Of a stretch of DNA of 64,000 nucleotides, positions 33,378 to 42,284 are shown piece by piece. Origin of the DNA: Achromobacter sp. B7 (lineage in GTDB: Bacteria; Pseudomonadota; Gammaproteobacteria; Burkholderiales; Burkholderiaceae_B); NCBI RefSeq assembly GCF_003600685.1, contig NZ_CP032084.1, forward strand, positions 4,960,001 through 5,024,000. The letters are read 5' to 3'. Each line of letters starts with the position of its first letter. The stretch's first letter is position 1. Under the pieces are notes generated by a model. That model was not told the DNA's origin. It saw nothing but the letters and a program-made list of their open reading frames with translations, and searched no databases. The position numbers were made by a program, and so were the translations under genes.

Positions 33378-36212
33378 ATGCGTCAAATGCTGGTAGAAGA
33401 CCATGGCGCTCCCGCCCTAGAACCCCTTGCCGCGCCGCGCGCCGCCTCGCTGTTACTGCACTTTCTTGCAGTGGCGCTGCTCGTCTGTATCGCGGCGGGC
33501 GCTACCCTGTACCTGTACTGGGCGTTCAGCAACGTGGTGTCCAACTACCGGCGCCACATGAACGCCGCCGCCTACGAAGCCCAGCATTTTTTCGACCAGC
33601 GCGAATCCCTGCTGCGCTCGATATCCGCGTCGGCGGTGCGCAACACCAACCAAGAACCCATCAGCAAGACCCCGTCGCATTTCGGCAAGACGGGGCAGAT
33701 CGAAGTGCTGCCGCTTCAAGAAGGCCCGGACGCCTACGATTGGGCGCTGGTCCTGACCCCGCGCGACCTGCGCCGCGTGGCACAGGCCAACACGCGCATC
33801 GTCTACAGCGCGGTGCGCCACGCCAGCACGGTGCCCATCGCCTCGCACGACCAGCCGGGCACGCCGGCCATTCCCGCGTCCATCCAGCAGTGGCTGGCGC
33901 TGACGCTGGCCGACGTGCAGACCCGTGCGCCCACCAACGGCCTGCCGCCCATCGTCTGGCTGCATCCGCCGCAGGACACGGTCAAGCGCCTGTTCCTGTT
34001 CACGCCGCTTGATGCGGTACACCCCGAGGCCGCCTGGATCGGCCTGGAAGTCCATGGCGTGGATTCGGCCGTGAACGCGCCGCGCATCGGCGCGGGCGAC
34101 TACGTGCTGTTCGACGAACTGAGCCGGCCGGTGCTGCGCAGTGCTGGCGCGGGCGCCACCAGCCAGGCCTTGCCGCATACCACCCGCGAAGATGCCTTCG
34201 GCCTGCAAGGCCAGGGCTGGCTGCCCGAATACCTGGTGCTGAGCAAATCCGTGGGCGATGACGGGTGGCGCCTGGTTTATTACGCCCCCATGCGCCACGT
34301 GCTGCGCGACAACGCGATAGCCTTTCAGACGGCGGCCATTGCCTCGCTGCTGCTGATCATTACCGTGATCCTGCGCGTGCGCTATATCCGCCGGCGCCTG
34401 GTGCTGCCCGCGTTGCGCCAATACGAAGCCCTGGCCGATAGCGTGTCGCTTAACCGCAAGCTGATCGAAGTGGCGCCGGTGGGGCTATGCCTGCTGCGGC
34501 GTTCGGATCGCGCGGTGGTGTTGTCCAACGACATGGCGCGCCGCTGGTTCCAGGGCACACCGGGCTGGCGCACCGAAATCCTGTCCGCGCAGGGCGATGA
34601 AGCCGGCCGCGAACATCGGCTGAACGATGGCCGCACCGCCTATCTCAGCTTTGCGCCCACCACGTACCGGGGCGAAGCGGTGGTGCTGTGCGGCATCAGC
34701 GACATTTCTGCGTTAAAGCGCATTGAACATTCCTTGCTGCAAGCCAAGCGCGACGCCGAAGCCGCCAACCAGGCCAAGACGGTCTTCCTGACCACGATGA
34801 GCCACGAAATCCGCACCCCGCTCTACGGCATTCTTGGCACGCTGGAACTGTTTTCATTGACTCGCGTCAGTGGCCAGCAGGCGCAGTACCTGGAAACCAT
34901 CCAGCAATCGTCGGCCACGCTGCTGCGTACCATCAACGACACGCTGGACCTTTCCCGCATCGAGGCTGGCCACACTGTGCTGGAACGCGCGCCTTTTTCC
35001 CCCGTTGAACTCTTGAACAACGTCGTGGCCAGCTTCGCGGCGCGCGCGCATGCCAAGGGCGTGCGCAGCTATGCCGTGGCCGACCCGGACACCCCCGCCG
35101 CCGTCATCGGCGATGCCACGCGCATTCGCCAGATTCTCGACAATCTTGCCAATAATGCGATCAAGTTCACGGATTCCGGGCAAATCGTCCTGCGCCTGAA
35201 GGTCAACAGCCGCACCCGCGACAGCGTCGACCTGTGCTTTCAGATCGCCGACACCGGCGCGGGCATCGCCCCCGAACACCAGGCGCGGCTGTTCGAACCC
35301 TACTACCAGGTGGACGCCGACAACTGCGTCACGTTGCCGGGCACGGGGCTGGGCCTGTCCATCTGCCGCAGCCTGTCGGACATGATGAACGGCCGCCTTA
35401 ACGCCGTCAGCGAACCCGGCCTGGGCACCAGCATTACCTTTGAAATCCGGCTGCCGCTTGCCCCCGAGGCGCTGGACGCCCCGTCGCTCGAGCTCGCGGG
35501 CACGCTGGTCTACGTCCAGGGCGCCGTACCCGAAATCGTTCATAACCTCTGCGACTGGCTGCGCCGCTGGGGCGCGGTCGGCCTGCCCTACCCCGCCGGC
35601 GGCGTCACGTCGGGCGAGCCAGCAGTGCTGGTGCAAGCGTGGCCGCACGCGCAAAAGATCGGTAACTGGATCGGGCCGCAGGTCATTTTGCACCCGCCCG
35701 GCCTGCGCCCCCGCGTGGAAGACAGCCACCGCAACTGGTTCGCCAGCGCCTACAGCCTGGGCAGCTTCAACCATGCGGTGCGTCTGGCGCAAGGCGGCGC
35801 GGCGCGCAGCACCGCTTTCGATCCCAAGGCGCCGCTTGAAGTCCTGGGCCTGCGGATACTGGTCACGGAAGACAACCCCATCAGCCAATTGATCCTGCGC
35901 GAACAACTTGAGCACATGGGTTGCACGGTGGTGCTGGCCGGCAACGGCCAGGAAGCGCTGAACCTGCCCGACCTGATGACGTTTGACGCCGTCCTGACTG
36001 ACTTGAACATGCCGCTGGTCGACGGCTACGAGCTAACCCGCATTCTGCGCAAGCGCGGCTTTGACAAGCCCGTGCTTGGGGTCACGGCCAACGCGTTTCC
36101 CGACGAGCAGCGTCGCGGCATCAATGCCGGCATGACCAGCCTGCTGGTCAAGCCGCTGCCGCTGACGGTCCTGCGCCAAACGCTGCAATCGGTTAAAGAA
36201 CTCCGGAGTTGA
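33378..36212 (+). CDS. Hybrid sensor histidine kinase with receiver domain (kinase 1)
   Basis: 944 residues. Helix 1 at about 24-48 and helix 2 at about 313-335 enclose a periplasmic sensor of about 265 residues, not a Venus-flytrap. A PAS-like region follows (LIEVAPVGLCLLRRSDRAVV). HisKA has the phospho-acceptor H476 in TMSHEIRTPLYGILGTLELF. HATPase motifs are NLANNAIKFTDSG, DTGAGIAPEH and GTGLGLSICR. The C-terminal receiver has RILVTEDNPISQLILREQLE and phospho-acceptor D875 in LTDLNMPLVDGYEL. There is no HPt domain, so phosphate must pass to another HPt, probably that of kinase 2. First gene of a five-gene operon; the next start is 3 bases after its stop. Confidence 0.93.
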   Translation: MRQMLVEDHGAPALEPLAAPRAASLLLHFLAVALLVCIAAGATLYLYWAFSNVVSNYRRHMNAAAYEAQHFFDQRESLLRSISASAVRNTNQEPISKTPSHFGKTGQIEVLPLQEGPDAYDWALVLTPRDLRRVAQANTRIVYSAVRHASTVPIASHDQPGTPAIPASIQQWLALTLADVQTRAPTNGLPPIVWLHPPQDTVKRLFLFTPLDAVHPEAAWIGLEVHGVDSAVNAPRIGAGDYVLFDELSRPVLRSAGAGATSQALPHTTREDAFGLQGQGWLPEYLVLSKSVGDDGWRLVYYAPMRHVLRDNAIAFQTAAIASLLLIITVILRVRYIRRRLVLPALRQYEALADSVSLNRKLIEVAPVGLCLLRRSDRAVVLSNDMARRWFQGTPGWRTEILSAQGDEAGREHRLNDGRTAYLSFAPTTYRGEAVVLCGISDISALKRIEHSLLQAKRDAEAANQAKTVFLTTMSHEIRTPLYGILGTLELFSLTRVSGQQAQYLETIQQSSATLLRTINDTLDLSRIEAGHTVLERAPFSPVELLNNVVASFAARAHAKGVRSYAVADPDTPAAVIGDATRIRQILDNLANNAIKFTDSGQIVLRLKVNSRTRDSVDLCFQIADTGAGIAPEHQARLFEPYYQVDADNCVTLPGTGLGLSICRSLSDMMNGRLNAVSEPGLGTSITFEIRLPLAPEALDAPSLELAGTLVYVQGAVPEIVHNLCDWLRRWGAVGLPYPAGGVTSGEPAVLVQAWPHAQKIGNWIGPQVILHPPGLRPRVEDSHRNWFASAYSLGSFNHAVRLAQGGAARSTAFDPKAPLEVLGLRILVTEDNPISQLILREQLEHMGCTVVLAGNGQEALNLPDLMTFDAVLTDLNMPLVDGYELTRILRKRGFDKPVLGVTANAFPDEQRRGINAGMTSLLVKPLPLTVLRQTLQSVKELRS

Positions 36213-36214
36213 CG

Positions 36215-37432
36215 ATGTTATCCGTGTACAAGGTCTTGGTCCTGGACGACCATGCTTTCCAATGCGCGCAAATGCGTGGCCTGTTCCTTGAGGCCGGCTT
36301 CGACCATGTGGACATGGCGAATTCGGCGCAAGAGGCCCTGGAGAAATTTCGGACGCATTCTTACCAGCTGGTGTTGATGGACCTGAACATGCCCGGCATG
36401 GATGGCGTGCAGTTCATCCATGAGCTGGCTCGCCTGCAATGCAACCCGATGCTGGCCATCACCACCGCCTGCTCGCGCCGCATCATGAACAGCGTCAGCC
36501 TGATGGCCAAGGAAAAGGGCCTGTCGGTGATTGCCGCCTATACCAAGCCCGTCACGCGCGAACACGCGCTGGCCTTGGCCAAGCGGCTGCGCAACCCGCA
36601 ACAGGGCGGCGTAGCGTCGCCCACGCTGTGCGCGCCACCCGCCCCGCTATTCGACCGGCGCACGCTGGAAAAGGCCTTGGCTGCCGGCCAGATCCAGGCG
36701 TGGTTCCAGCCCAAGAAAGCGCTGGCCACCGGCAACATCGTCGGCGCCGAGGCGCTGGCCCGATGGCATCACCAGGAATTCGGCTTCATGCTGCCCGCGT
36801 CATTCCTGGGCGCGGTGCGGCATCACGGCCTGGACCACGCCCTGCTTATCCGGATGCTGGACGACGCCTTGACGGCCTATATCGGATGGCGAGACCAGGG
36901 CTTCCGAATGCCGGTTTCCGTCAATTTGCCTACCCGGCTGCTGGACGAACCGGACTTGCCCGACCAGCTTTACAATCTGGTCGCGGATCGGGGTGTGCCG
37001 TTCGAAGACGTGACGTTCGAACTGCTGGAAGACGAAACCACCTCGATCCCGGGCCACTACTATATGGGCGCCAGCCGGTTGCGCCTGAAAGGTTTCGGTC
37101 TGGCGCAGGATGACTTCGGCAAAGGCTACAACTCGATGTACACCTTGATTTCCACGCCGTTCACCGAACTGAAGATCGACCGCGCCTTTGTCAACGGCGC
37201 CGCACAAGACCATGTGCGGGCCGCCGCCTTGCTCTCTTCGGTGCAATTGGGCCGCCAATTAGGCCTGCAAGTCACCGCCGAAGGCGTCGAAAGCACGAAA
37301 GACCTGGAGTTTTTACGCGAAATCGGCTGTGATTTCGCCCAAGGCTTCCTGATATCCGCCGCCGTCAACGCCCATGACTTCACCGATCTGCTGGCGGACG
37401 AGCCCAGGCCGTATGCCACTCACCCGCTTTAG
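36215..37432 (+). CDS. REC-EAL response regulator, c-di-GMP phosphodiesterase (RocR-like)
   Basis: 405 residues. ATG 36215 is chosen because GGAG lies 6 bases upstream; a TTG at 36209 is too close. The receiver (VLVLDDHAFQCAQMRGLFLE) has phospho-acceptor D56 in MDLNMPGMDGVQF. The EAL domain keeps its catalytic residues: GAEALARWHH (EAL), SVNLPTRLL (Asn), ELLEDE (Glu), QDDFGKGYNSM (DDFG), ELKIDRAFV (Lys) and VTAEGVES (Glu). It should therefore hydrolyse c-di-GMP to pGpG, with activity set by phosphorylation. P. aeruginosa RocR (SadR) has the same order and sits with hybrid kinase RocS1 and regulator RocA1, as here. Confidence 0.93.
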   Translation: MLSVYKVLVLDDHAFQCAQMRGLFLEAGFDHVDMANSAQEALEKFRTHSYQLVLMDLNMPGMDGVQFIHELARLQCNPMLAITTACSRRIMNSVSLMAKEKGLSVIAAYTKPVTREHALALAKRLRNPQQGGVASPTLCAPPAPLFDRRTLEKALAAGQIQAWFQPKKALATGNIVGAEALARWHHQEFGFMLPASFLGAVRHHGLDHALLIRMLDDALTAYIGWRDQGFRMPVSVNLPTRLLDEPDLPDQLYNLVADRGVPFEDVTFELLEDETTSIPGHYYMGASRLRLKGFGLAQDDFGKGYNSMYTLISTPFTELKIDRAFVNGAAQDHVRAAALLSSVQLGRQLGLQVTAEGVESTKDLEFLREIGCDFAQGFLISAAVNAHDFTDLLADEPRPYATHPL

Positions 37433-37447
37433 GACTCTTACCCGCGT

Positions 37448-40400
37448 ATGCAGGAAACGCCGTTTAGCAGGATTGCACGCACTTCACGACGGCTGAATAT
37501 CGCGCTGTTCGGCATCCTGCCCATTGCCCTTATCTTGATCGGCGCCCTGCTGTGGGGCGCCCAGCGCATCATCAAGCAGGAAGAAGACCGCCTCTTGATG
37601 GATTTCGCCGTGCTGGTGGGCTACATCCACGAACAAGAGCTGTTCCTGAAGCAGTTCAGCAAAGAAAGCCAACGGCTGGATGGCCGGCCGCCGGTCGACA
37701 ACACCGAGTTGTCCACGCCCCTGGATTCCACCCGACCGGGCATGCGCGTCTATCGCGGCCAGCACGCGCTGGTCGCCATGCCCTTTTCGCTGTTTTGCGC
37801 CTATCCCGCCGAATGCCCGGTGGCCGACAGCCCCGTGCCCGCGGCGGCGGGCTACTTCGCGGACTTCTACAGCACGTTCTGGGCCAACTCGTACTTTCCG
37901 GCCGCCGCGGCGTTTCTCGTCAACCGCACCGACAGCGTGGGCGTCGCCGTGCCCGCCATCAACGTCAAGCCGGGCTACGGCGAACCGCTGGTCGAAGACA
38001 CCCTGCTGCTGGTCAACGACGCCGTCCGCACGCAGCTTGCCAAGGGCGGGGACGACCAGGCATCCGCAACCTTGAACGCGCCGGCCTCCGGCGTGGGCAC
38101 GGCACACGCCGAAATTCGCTGGTTTCCGCCGGCCGGGCTGCCTGATCGCATGGTGGGCATCATGCCGGCGGGGCTGACCGGTTCGGCCTGGGCCAACCGC
38201 GCGGGCGGGGAGCCCGACCTGTATGTGGCCACCCTGTTCAGCCGCCGCCGCATCAACATCTACGATCGCGCGCTGCCGTCTATCCAATACGACGGTTTCT
38301 GGCTGTCGCATCGGGACATCGGCCTGATGATCGGCGACGGCCCGGTGCCCAACGTCGAGCACAGCGGCCTGCGCGCCACGGCGGGCGGGCTGATCCTGCA
38401 AGTGTCGGACCCGACCGGCATCTGGACGGCGCGCTACCGCGTCACCTACCGCAATTTCTTCGAAGACAACCTGTGGCTGCCCGTCAGCGCCGCGCTGATG
38501 TTGCTGTTGAGCCTGGCGGGCGGCATCGGTTATCAGCGCTGGTACACGCGGCGCGTGATCGAGCCTGCGCAAAGCGCCCACCGCGACATCGCCGAAAGCG
38601 AGGAATTCAACCGCACGCTGATCCAGACGGCGCCCATCGCCCTATGCGTGCTGGCGCGCGCCAATGGCGACGTGCTGTTCGCCAACAGCCTGGCGCTGGA
38701 ATGGCTGGGCGCGGCCACTGGCCAGGGCCTGCGCGATTCGCCCGCCGCCCGCCCCTTGCTGGACCAGGTGCTCAACGCGTCCCAGCCCGGCAATATCGAA
38801 ACCTTTCACGCCGACGACGGCCGGCCGCTGTACGTGGCCTATTCGCCCACGCGCTACAAAAAGCAGGACGTGGTGCTGTGCGCCTTTGCGGACATCAGCG
38901 CGCGAGCGGAAATCGAACGCGCGCTGGCGCAGGCCAAACGCGACGCCGACAAGGCCAGCGAAGCCAAATCCACCTTTCTTGCCACCATGAGCCACGAGAT
39001 CCGCACGCCGCTGTATGGCGTGCTGGGCACGTTGGAACTGATGGGCATGACCGAGCTGAACGCCGAGCAGCGCCAGCACCTTGAGCGCATCCAGAATTCG
39101 TCGGTGATCCTGTTGCAGCTGATCAGCGACATCCTGGACATCACCAAGATCGAATCCGGCCAGTTGGCGCTGGAATCCACCCTGTTCCGCCCGCGTGAAC
39201 TGGTGGAAAGCTGCACTCGGTCATTTGCGGCACTGGCCCGCCAGAAAGGGCTGCTGCTGTTTGCCAGCGTGGACGATTCGGTGGCGCCCTGGGTCACCGG
39301 CGACCCGGTGCGCATCCGGCAGATCCTCAGCAACCTGCTCAGCAACGCCATCAAATTCACCGAATCAGGCCATGTCATCGTGCGCTTGCGCGGCGCCGAG
39401 CGTGCCGACGGCGCACAAGTGCTGACGCTGCAAGTGGTGGACACCGGCATCGGCATCGACAAGGAAGACCAGGCCCAGCTTTTCAGCCCCTTCTACCAGA
39501 TCGACAGCGCCAGCCACACCGTGCGCGGCGCGGGCATCGGGCTGTCAATCTGTGCGCGCCTGGCCAAGCTGATGGACAGCGATATCCGCCTGACCAGCGA
39601 ACTGGGCCTGGGCAGCAGCTTCTCGCTGGACCTGGCCCTACAGCCGGCCGACGGCCCACCCATCGACGAACCCGACCTGCACGGCATCCGCGTCGTGGTG
39701 CGCAGCCCGCATCGCGAACTAAGCGACAACGTCTGCCAATGGCTGACCCGCTGGGGCGCGGCCGCCCAGCCCGCGCCGACGCCTTTGGGCCCCGGCGAGG
39801 CCGACGACGTGCTGCTCGACATCCTGGGCGACTCGGAAGCGCCCCCCGCCAACTGGATCGGCCATTTCCTGTCGGCCGGCGACCCGCGCGAATCCGCGAC
39901 GGGCATGCCGGTGCAGGTTGACGGGCACGACCTGGACAGCATCGGCTTCGGCATTTCGCGCTTGTTGCGCGGCGACCCGCCGGTGCCGGCCGAATCCCCC
40001 GCCAACGCGCCGCTGGAGCCCCTGAACCTGCGCGTGCTGGTCGCAGAGGACAACCCTATCAACCAAGCCACCTTGCGCCATCAGCTGGAGCAGCTGGGTT
40101 GCACCGTGACCGTGGCGGGCAACGGCGCCGAAGCGCTGTCGATGTGGAACATGGCGTATTACGACGTGCTGCTGACCGACGTCAACATGCCCAAAATGAA
40201 CGGCTACGAGCTGACGGGCGAACTGCGCACGCGCGGCTTTGCGCAGCCCATCATCGGCGTCACCGCCAACGCGATGCGCGATGAAGAAGCGCGTTGCATG
40301 GCCGCGGGCATGAATTCGTGGCTGGTCAAACCCATTGAACTGAGCGCGCTGCGCCGCCATCTGGGCGGCATCACGCCGGTGCAACCGGACACCGACGCCC

Positions 40401-40750
40401 CCGCGCCCCCGCCCCCGCCCTCGCCCGTCGACGCCCCCGAAGCCCCTGCCCCCGCCGACGCCTTGCCCCCCGAACCGCTGGTGCCCGCCAAGTACCGCCG
40501 CCTGTTCCTGGACACCATGGACAGCGACCTGAACAATCTGGACCAGGCCATTGCCCGCCGCGACGTGCCCGCCGCGTTGCAGACCATGCACCGGATGCGT
40601 GGCGCGTTGGTGATGGTCAAAATGACAACACTGTCATCGGATTTTCAAGCCATCGAAGTCAAGCTCAGGCGCGACGGCGGTGACGACGCCGTGTTCCAGG
40701 AAACGGTCAAGCTGACACAAGCGCTCAGGATCCTGCTGGCTCAAGTCTGA
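37448..40750 (+). CDS. Hybrid sensor histidine kinase with receiver and HPt domains (kinase 2, RocS/BvgS-like)
   Basis: 1100 residues. Helix 1 about 18-38, a periplasmic region of about 300 residues, helix 2 about 342-362. Then a PAS-like part (LIQTAPIALCVLARANGDVL), HisKA with H516 (TMSHEIRTPLYGVLGTLELM) and HATPase (LLSNAIKFTESGH, DTGIGIDKED, GAGIGLSICARL). The receiver has D911 (LTDVNMPKMNGYEL). A proline-rich linker (APAPPPPPSPVD) leads to an HPt domain with H1048 (TMHRMRGALVMV). The His-Asp-His chain can finish the relay on the RcsB-like regulator encoded next. It is a paralogue of kinase 1, and the two differ mainly in sensor and HPt. Confidence 0.93.
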   Translation: MQETPFSRIARTSRRLNIALFGILPIALILIGALLWGAQRIIKQEEDRLLMDFAVLVGYIHEQELFLKQFSKESQRLDGRPPVDNTELSTPLDSTRPGMRVYRGQHALVAMPFSLFCAYPAECPVADSPVPAAAGYFADFYSTFWANSYFPAAAAFLVNRTDSVGVAVPAINVKPGYGEPLVEDTLLLVNDAVRTQLAKGGDDQASATLNAPASGVGTAHAEIRWFPPAGLPDRMVGIMPAGLTGSAWANRAGGEPDLYVATLFSRRRINIYDRALPSIQYDGFWLSHRDIGLMIGDGPVPNVEHSGLRATAGGLILQVSDPTGIWTARYRVTYRNFFEDNLWLPVSAALMLLLSLAGGIGYQRWYTRRVIEPAQSAHRDIAESEEFNRTLIQTAPIALCVLARANGDVLFANSLALEWLGAATGQGLRDSPAARPLLDQVLNASQPGNIETFHADDGRPLYVAYSPTRYKKQDVVLCAFADISARAEIERALAQAKRDADKASEAKSTFLATMSHEIRTPLYGVLGTLELMGMTELNAEQRQHLERIQNSSVILLQLISDILDITKIESGQLALESTLFRPRELVESCTRSFAALARQKGLLLFASVDDSVAPWVTGDPVRIRQILSNLLSNAIKFTESGHVIVRLRGAERADGAQVLTLQVVDTGIGIDKEDQAQLFSPFYQIDSASHTVRGAGIGLSICARLAKLMDSDIRLTSELGLGSSFSLDLALQPADGPPIDEPDLHGIRVVVRSPHRELSDNVCQWLTRWGAAAQPAPTPLGPGEADDVLLDILGDSEAPPANWIGHFLSAGDPRESATGMPVQVDGHDLDSIGFGISRLLRGDPPVPAESPANAPLEPLNLRVLVAEDNPINQATLRHQLEQLGCTVTVAGNGAEALSMWNMAYYDVLLTDVNMPKMNGYELTGELRTRGFAQPIIGVTANAMRDEEARCMAAGMNSWLVKPIELSALRRHLGGITPVQPDTDAPAPPPPPSPVDAPEAPAPADALPPEPLVPAKYRRLFLDTMDSDLNNLDQAIARRDVPAALQTMHRMRGALVMVKMTTLSSDFQAIEVKLRRDGGDDAVFQETVKLTQALRILLAQV

Positions 40751-40805
40751 GTCTTGGTACAGAATGAGCCCGATTACCCCCACGTTCACCCCACGGCGCC
40801 CCAGA

Positions 40806-41456
40806 ATGGAACGACTCCGAATTGTCCTGGCCGACGATCACCCGCTGGTGCTCGCAGGCATGCGGGATCTGCTGGAAAAGGATCTTAGCGTTGAAGTCAC
40901 CGGGCTGCTCGACAACCCGACGGCGCTGGTCGACCACCTGACCCACGACCTTCCCCATGTTGTCATCACCGACTATTCCATGCCGGGCGACGAAACCTAT
41001 GGCGACGGCATACGCCTGGTCAAGTTCCTGACGCGGCGGTTTCCCAAGACGCAGGTGGTGGTGCTGACCATGGTGTCCAACCCCATGATCATCTCGGCCA
41101 TGTACGACGCGGGCGTTGCCGCCGTGGTGCTCAAGCGCGACAACCTGGCTGAAATTGTCACCGCGCTACGCACGCTGCAAGCGGGGCGCAAGTACTATCC
41201 TCCTGGATTCCAGCGCGATGGCACGGTGGATTCGCGCAGCAAATTCATCGGCGAACGCATCAACAGCCTGTCGCCCAAAGAGTTCGAGGTGCTGCGCCAT
41301 TTCATCCGTGGGGAATCCATGATGCAGGTGGCCGAAACGCTCAAGCGCAGCGTCAAGACCGTCAGCGGCCAGAAAATATCCGCCATGCGCAAGCTGAACG
41401 TGCAGACCGACCAGGAACTGGTTGCGTTCTGCGTGGAAAGCGAAATCTTCCAGTAG
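40806..41456 (+). CDS. RcsB/RocA-like response regulator (REC-LuxR)
   Basis: 216 residues from ATG 40806; an ATG at 40764 would add 14. The shorter start places the phospho-acceptor at D56, as in RcsB. The receiver closely follows RcsB (IVLADDHPLVLAGMRDLLEK, VVITDYSMPGD, TYGDGIRLVKFLTRRFP). The C-terminal helix-turn-helix also does (LSPKEFEVLRHFIRGESMMQ, VAETLKRSVKTVSGQKISAM). It is the likely transcriptional output of the two hybrid kinases. Targets are unknown; surface structures or fimbriae are expected by analogy with Rcs and Roc. Confidence 0.93.
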   Translation: MERLRIVLADDHPLVLAGMRDLLEKDLSVEVTGLLDNPTALVDHLTHDLPHVVITDYSMPGDETYGDGIRLVKFLTRRFPKTQVVVLTMVSNPMIISAMYDAGVAAVVLKRDNLAEIVTALRTLQAGRKYYPPGFQRDGTVDSRSKFIGERINSLSPKEFEVLRHFIRGESMMQVAETLKRSVKTVSGQKISAMRKLNVQTDQELVAFCVESEIFQ

Positions 41457-41476
41457 GCAAACCCGAGACAACACGC

Positions 41477-42172
41477 ATGACGCAAGACCTGCTTCACACC
41501 ACGACCGGCCAGGACGTGGACCGCAACACCCTGCTGGCACTGATCGATCACGCGGCGGGCCAGCCGCTGTCATTCGAAGACTGCGATTTTCAACACGCTG
41601 ATTTTTCCCGCCTGGACTTGCGCGGGGCGCGCTTCACGGGCTGCGCCATCGCCGGTGCGTCGTTCCAGGGCGCCACGCTGGCCGACACCACGTGGCTGCG
41701 CTGCCGGGGCGGCCAGGCCAACTTTGCGTCGGCGGACGCCAGCGATGCGGTCTTTCAACATTGCGACCTGAACAACGCCAACTGGCGACGCGCACGCCTG
41801 GCCGCCGCCCGCTTCCAGGGTTGCAAACTGACCGGGTCGGACTTCGACGGCATCGCGTGCCTGGGCTGGAGCCTGGAAGAATGCCTGCTGGTTGGCGCGC
41901 TGCTGCGGGGCGTGTCGTTTCGCAAATCGAACATCATGCAGCTGGACTTTTCCGACGCGGATCTGGCCGGCAGTGATTTTCGCGACACCGTCTTTCATGG
42001 CGGCAGCTTGCGCAACGCCAACCTGAAAAACGTGCGCTTCGAAGGCGCGGACCTGCGCGAAGTGGATCTGAACGGCATCGACCTGACCGCCGCCGCGCGG
42101 CTGGCAGGCGCCACTATTTCCAAGACGCAGGCGGCGGCGTTGCTGGCGGAATTGCGCATCAGCGTGATCTGA
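41477..42172 (+). CDS. Pentapeptide-repeat protein
   Basis: 231 residues forming a right-handed four-sided helix from A(D/N)LxX units: CDFQHADFSRLDLRGARF, CAIAGASFQGATLADTTW, CDLNNANWRRARLAAARF, LDFSDADLAGSDFRDTVF and NANLKNVRFEGADLREVDL. It is Qnr/McbG-sized, but no loop pattern diagnostic for gyrase protection can be claimed. It lies 20 bases after the RcsB-like gene and is probably its last operon member. Its TGA lies in a 12-bp tandem repeat. Confidence 0.88.
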   Translation: MTQDLLHTTTGQDVDRNTLLALIDHAAGQPLSFEDCDFQHADFSRLDLRGARFTGCAIAGASFQGATLADTTWLRCRGGQANFASADASDAVFQHCDLNNANWRRARLAAARFQGCKLTGSDFDGIACLGWSLEECLLVGALLRGVSFRKSNIMQLDFSDADLAGSDFRDTVFHGGSLRNANLKNVRFEGADLREVDLNGIDLTAAARLAGATISKTQAAALLAELRISVI

Positions 42173-42221
42173 GGCGCGATCTGAGGCGTGATCTAAGGGG
42201 CGATCTACGCCGTGATCCAGC
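42162..42221. repeat. Five 12-bp tandem units across the stop of the pentapeptide gene
   Basis: gcgtgatctgag (42162), gcgcgatctgag (42174), gcgtgatctaag (42186), gggcgatctacg (42198), ccgtgatccagc (42210). The first three carry an in-frame stop (TGA, TGA, TAA) in the frame of the upstream gene. A C-rich run follows at 42240-42275. Confidence 0.93.
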
Positions 42222-42284
42222 GGGCAAGCTAAACCGGCGGCCCCCCCCCCCGCAACACCCGCCCCGCCCCCCGCAACACCCGCA

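Noticed and set aside
32245..41456. bvgR-bvgAS locus
   Set aside because: Neither kinase has the two periplasmic Venus-flytrap domains of BvgS, and the regulator is closer to RcsB/RocA; the resemblance is architectural only.
42238..42280. C-rich run as a phase-variation tract
   Set aside because: It lies between gene ends, not in a promoter or coding start, so length change would have no clear effect.
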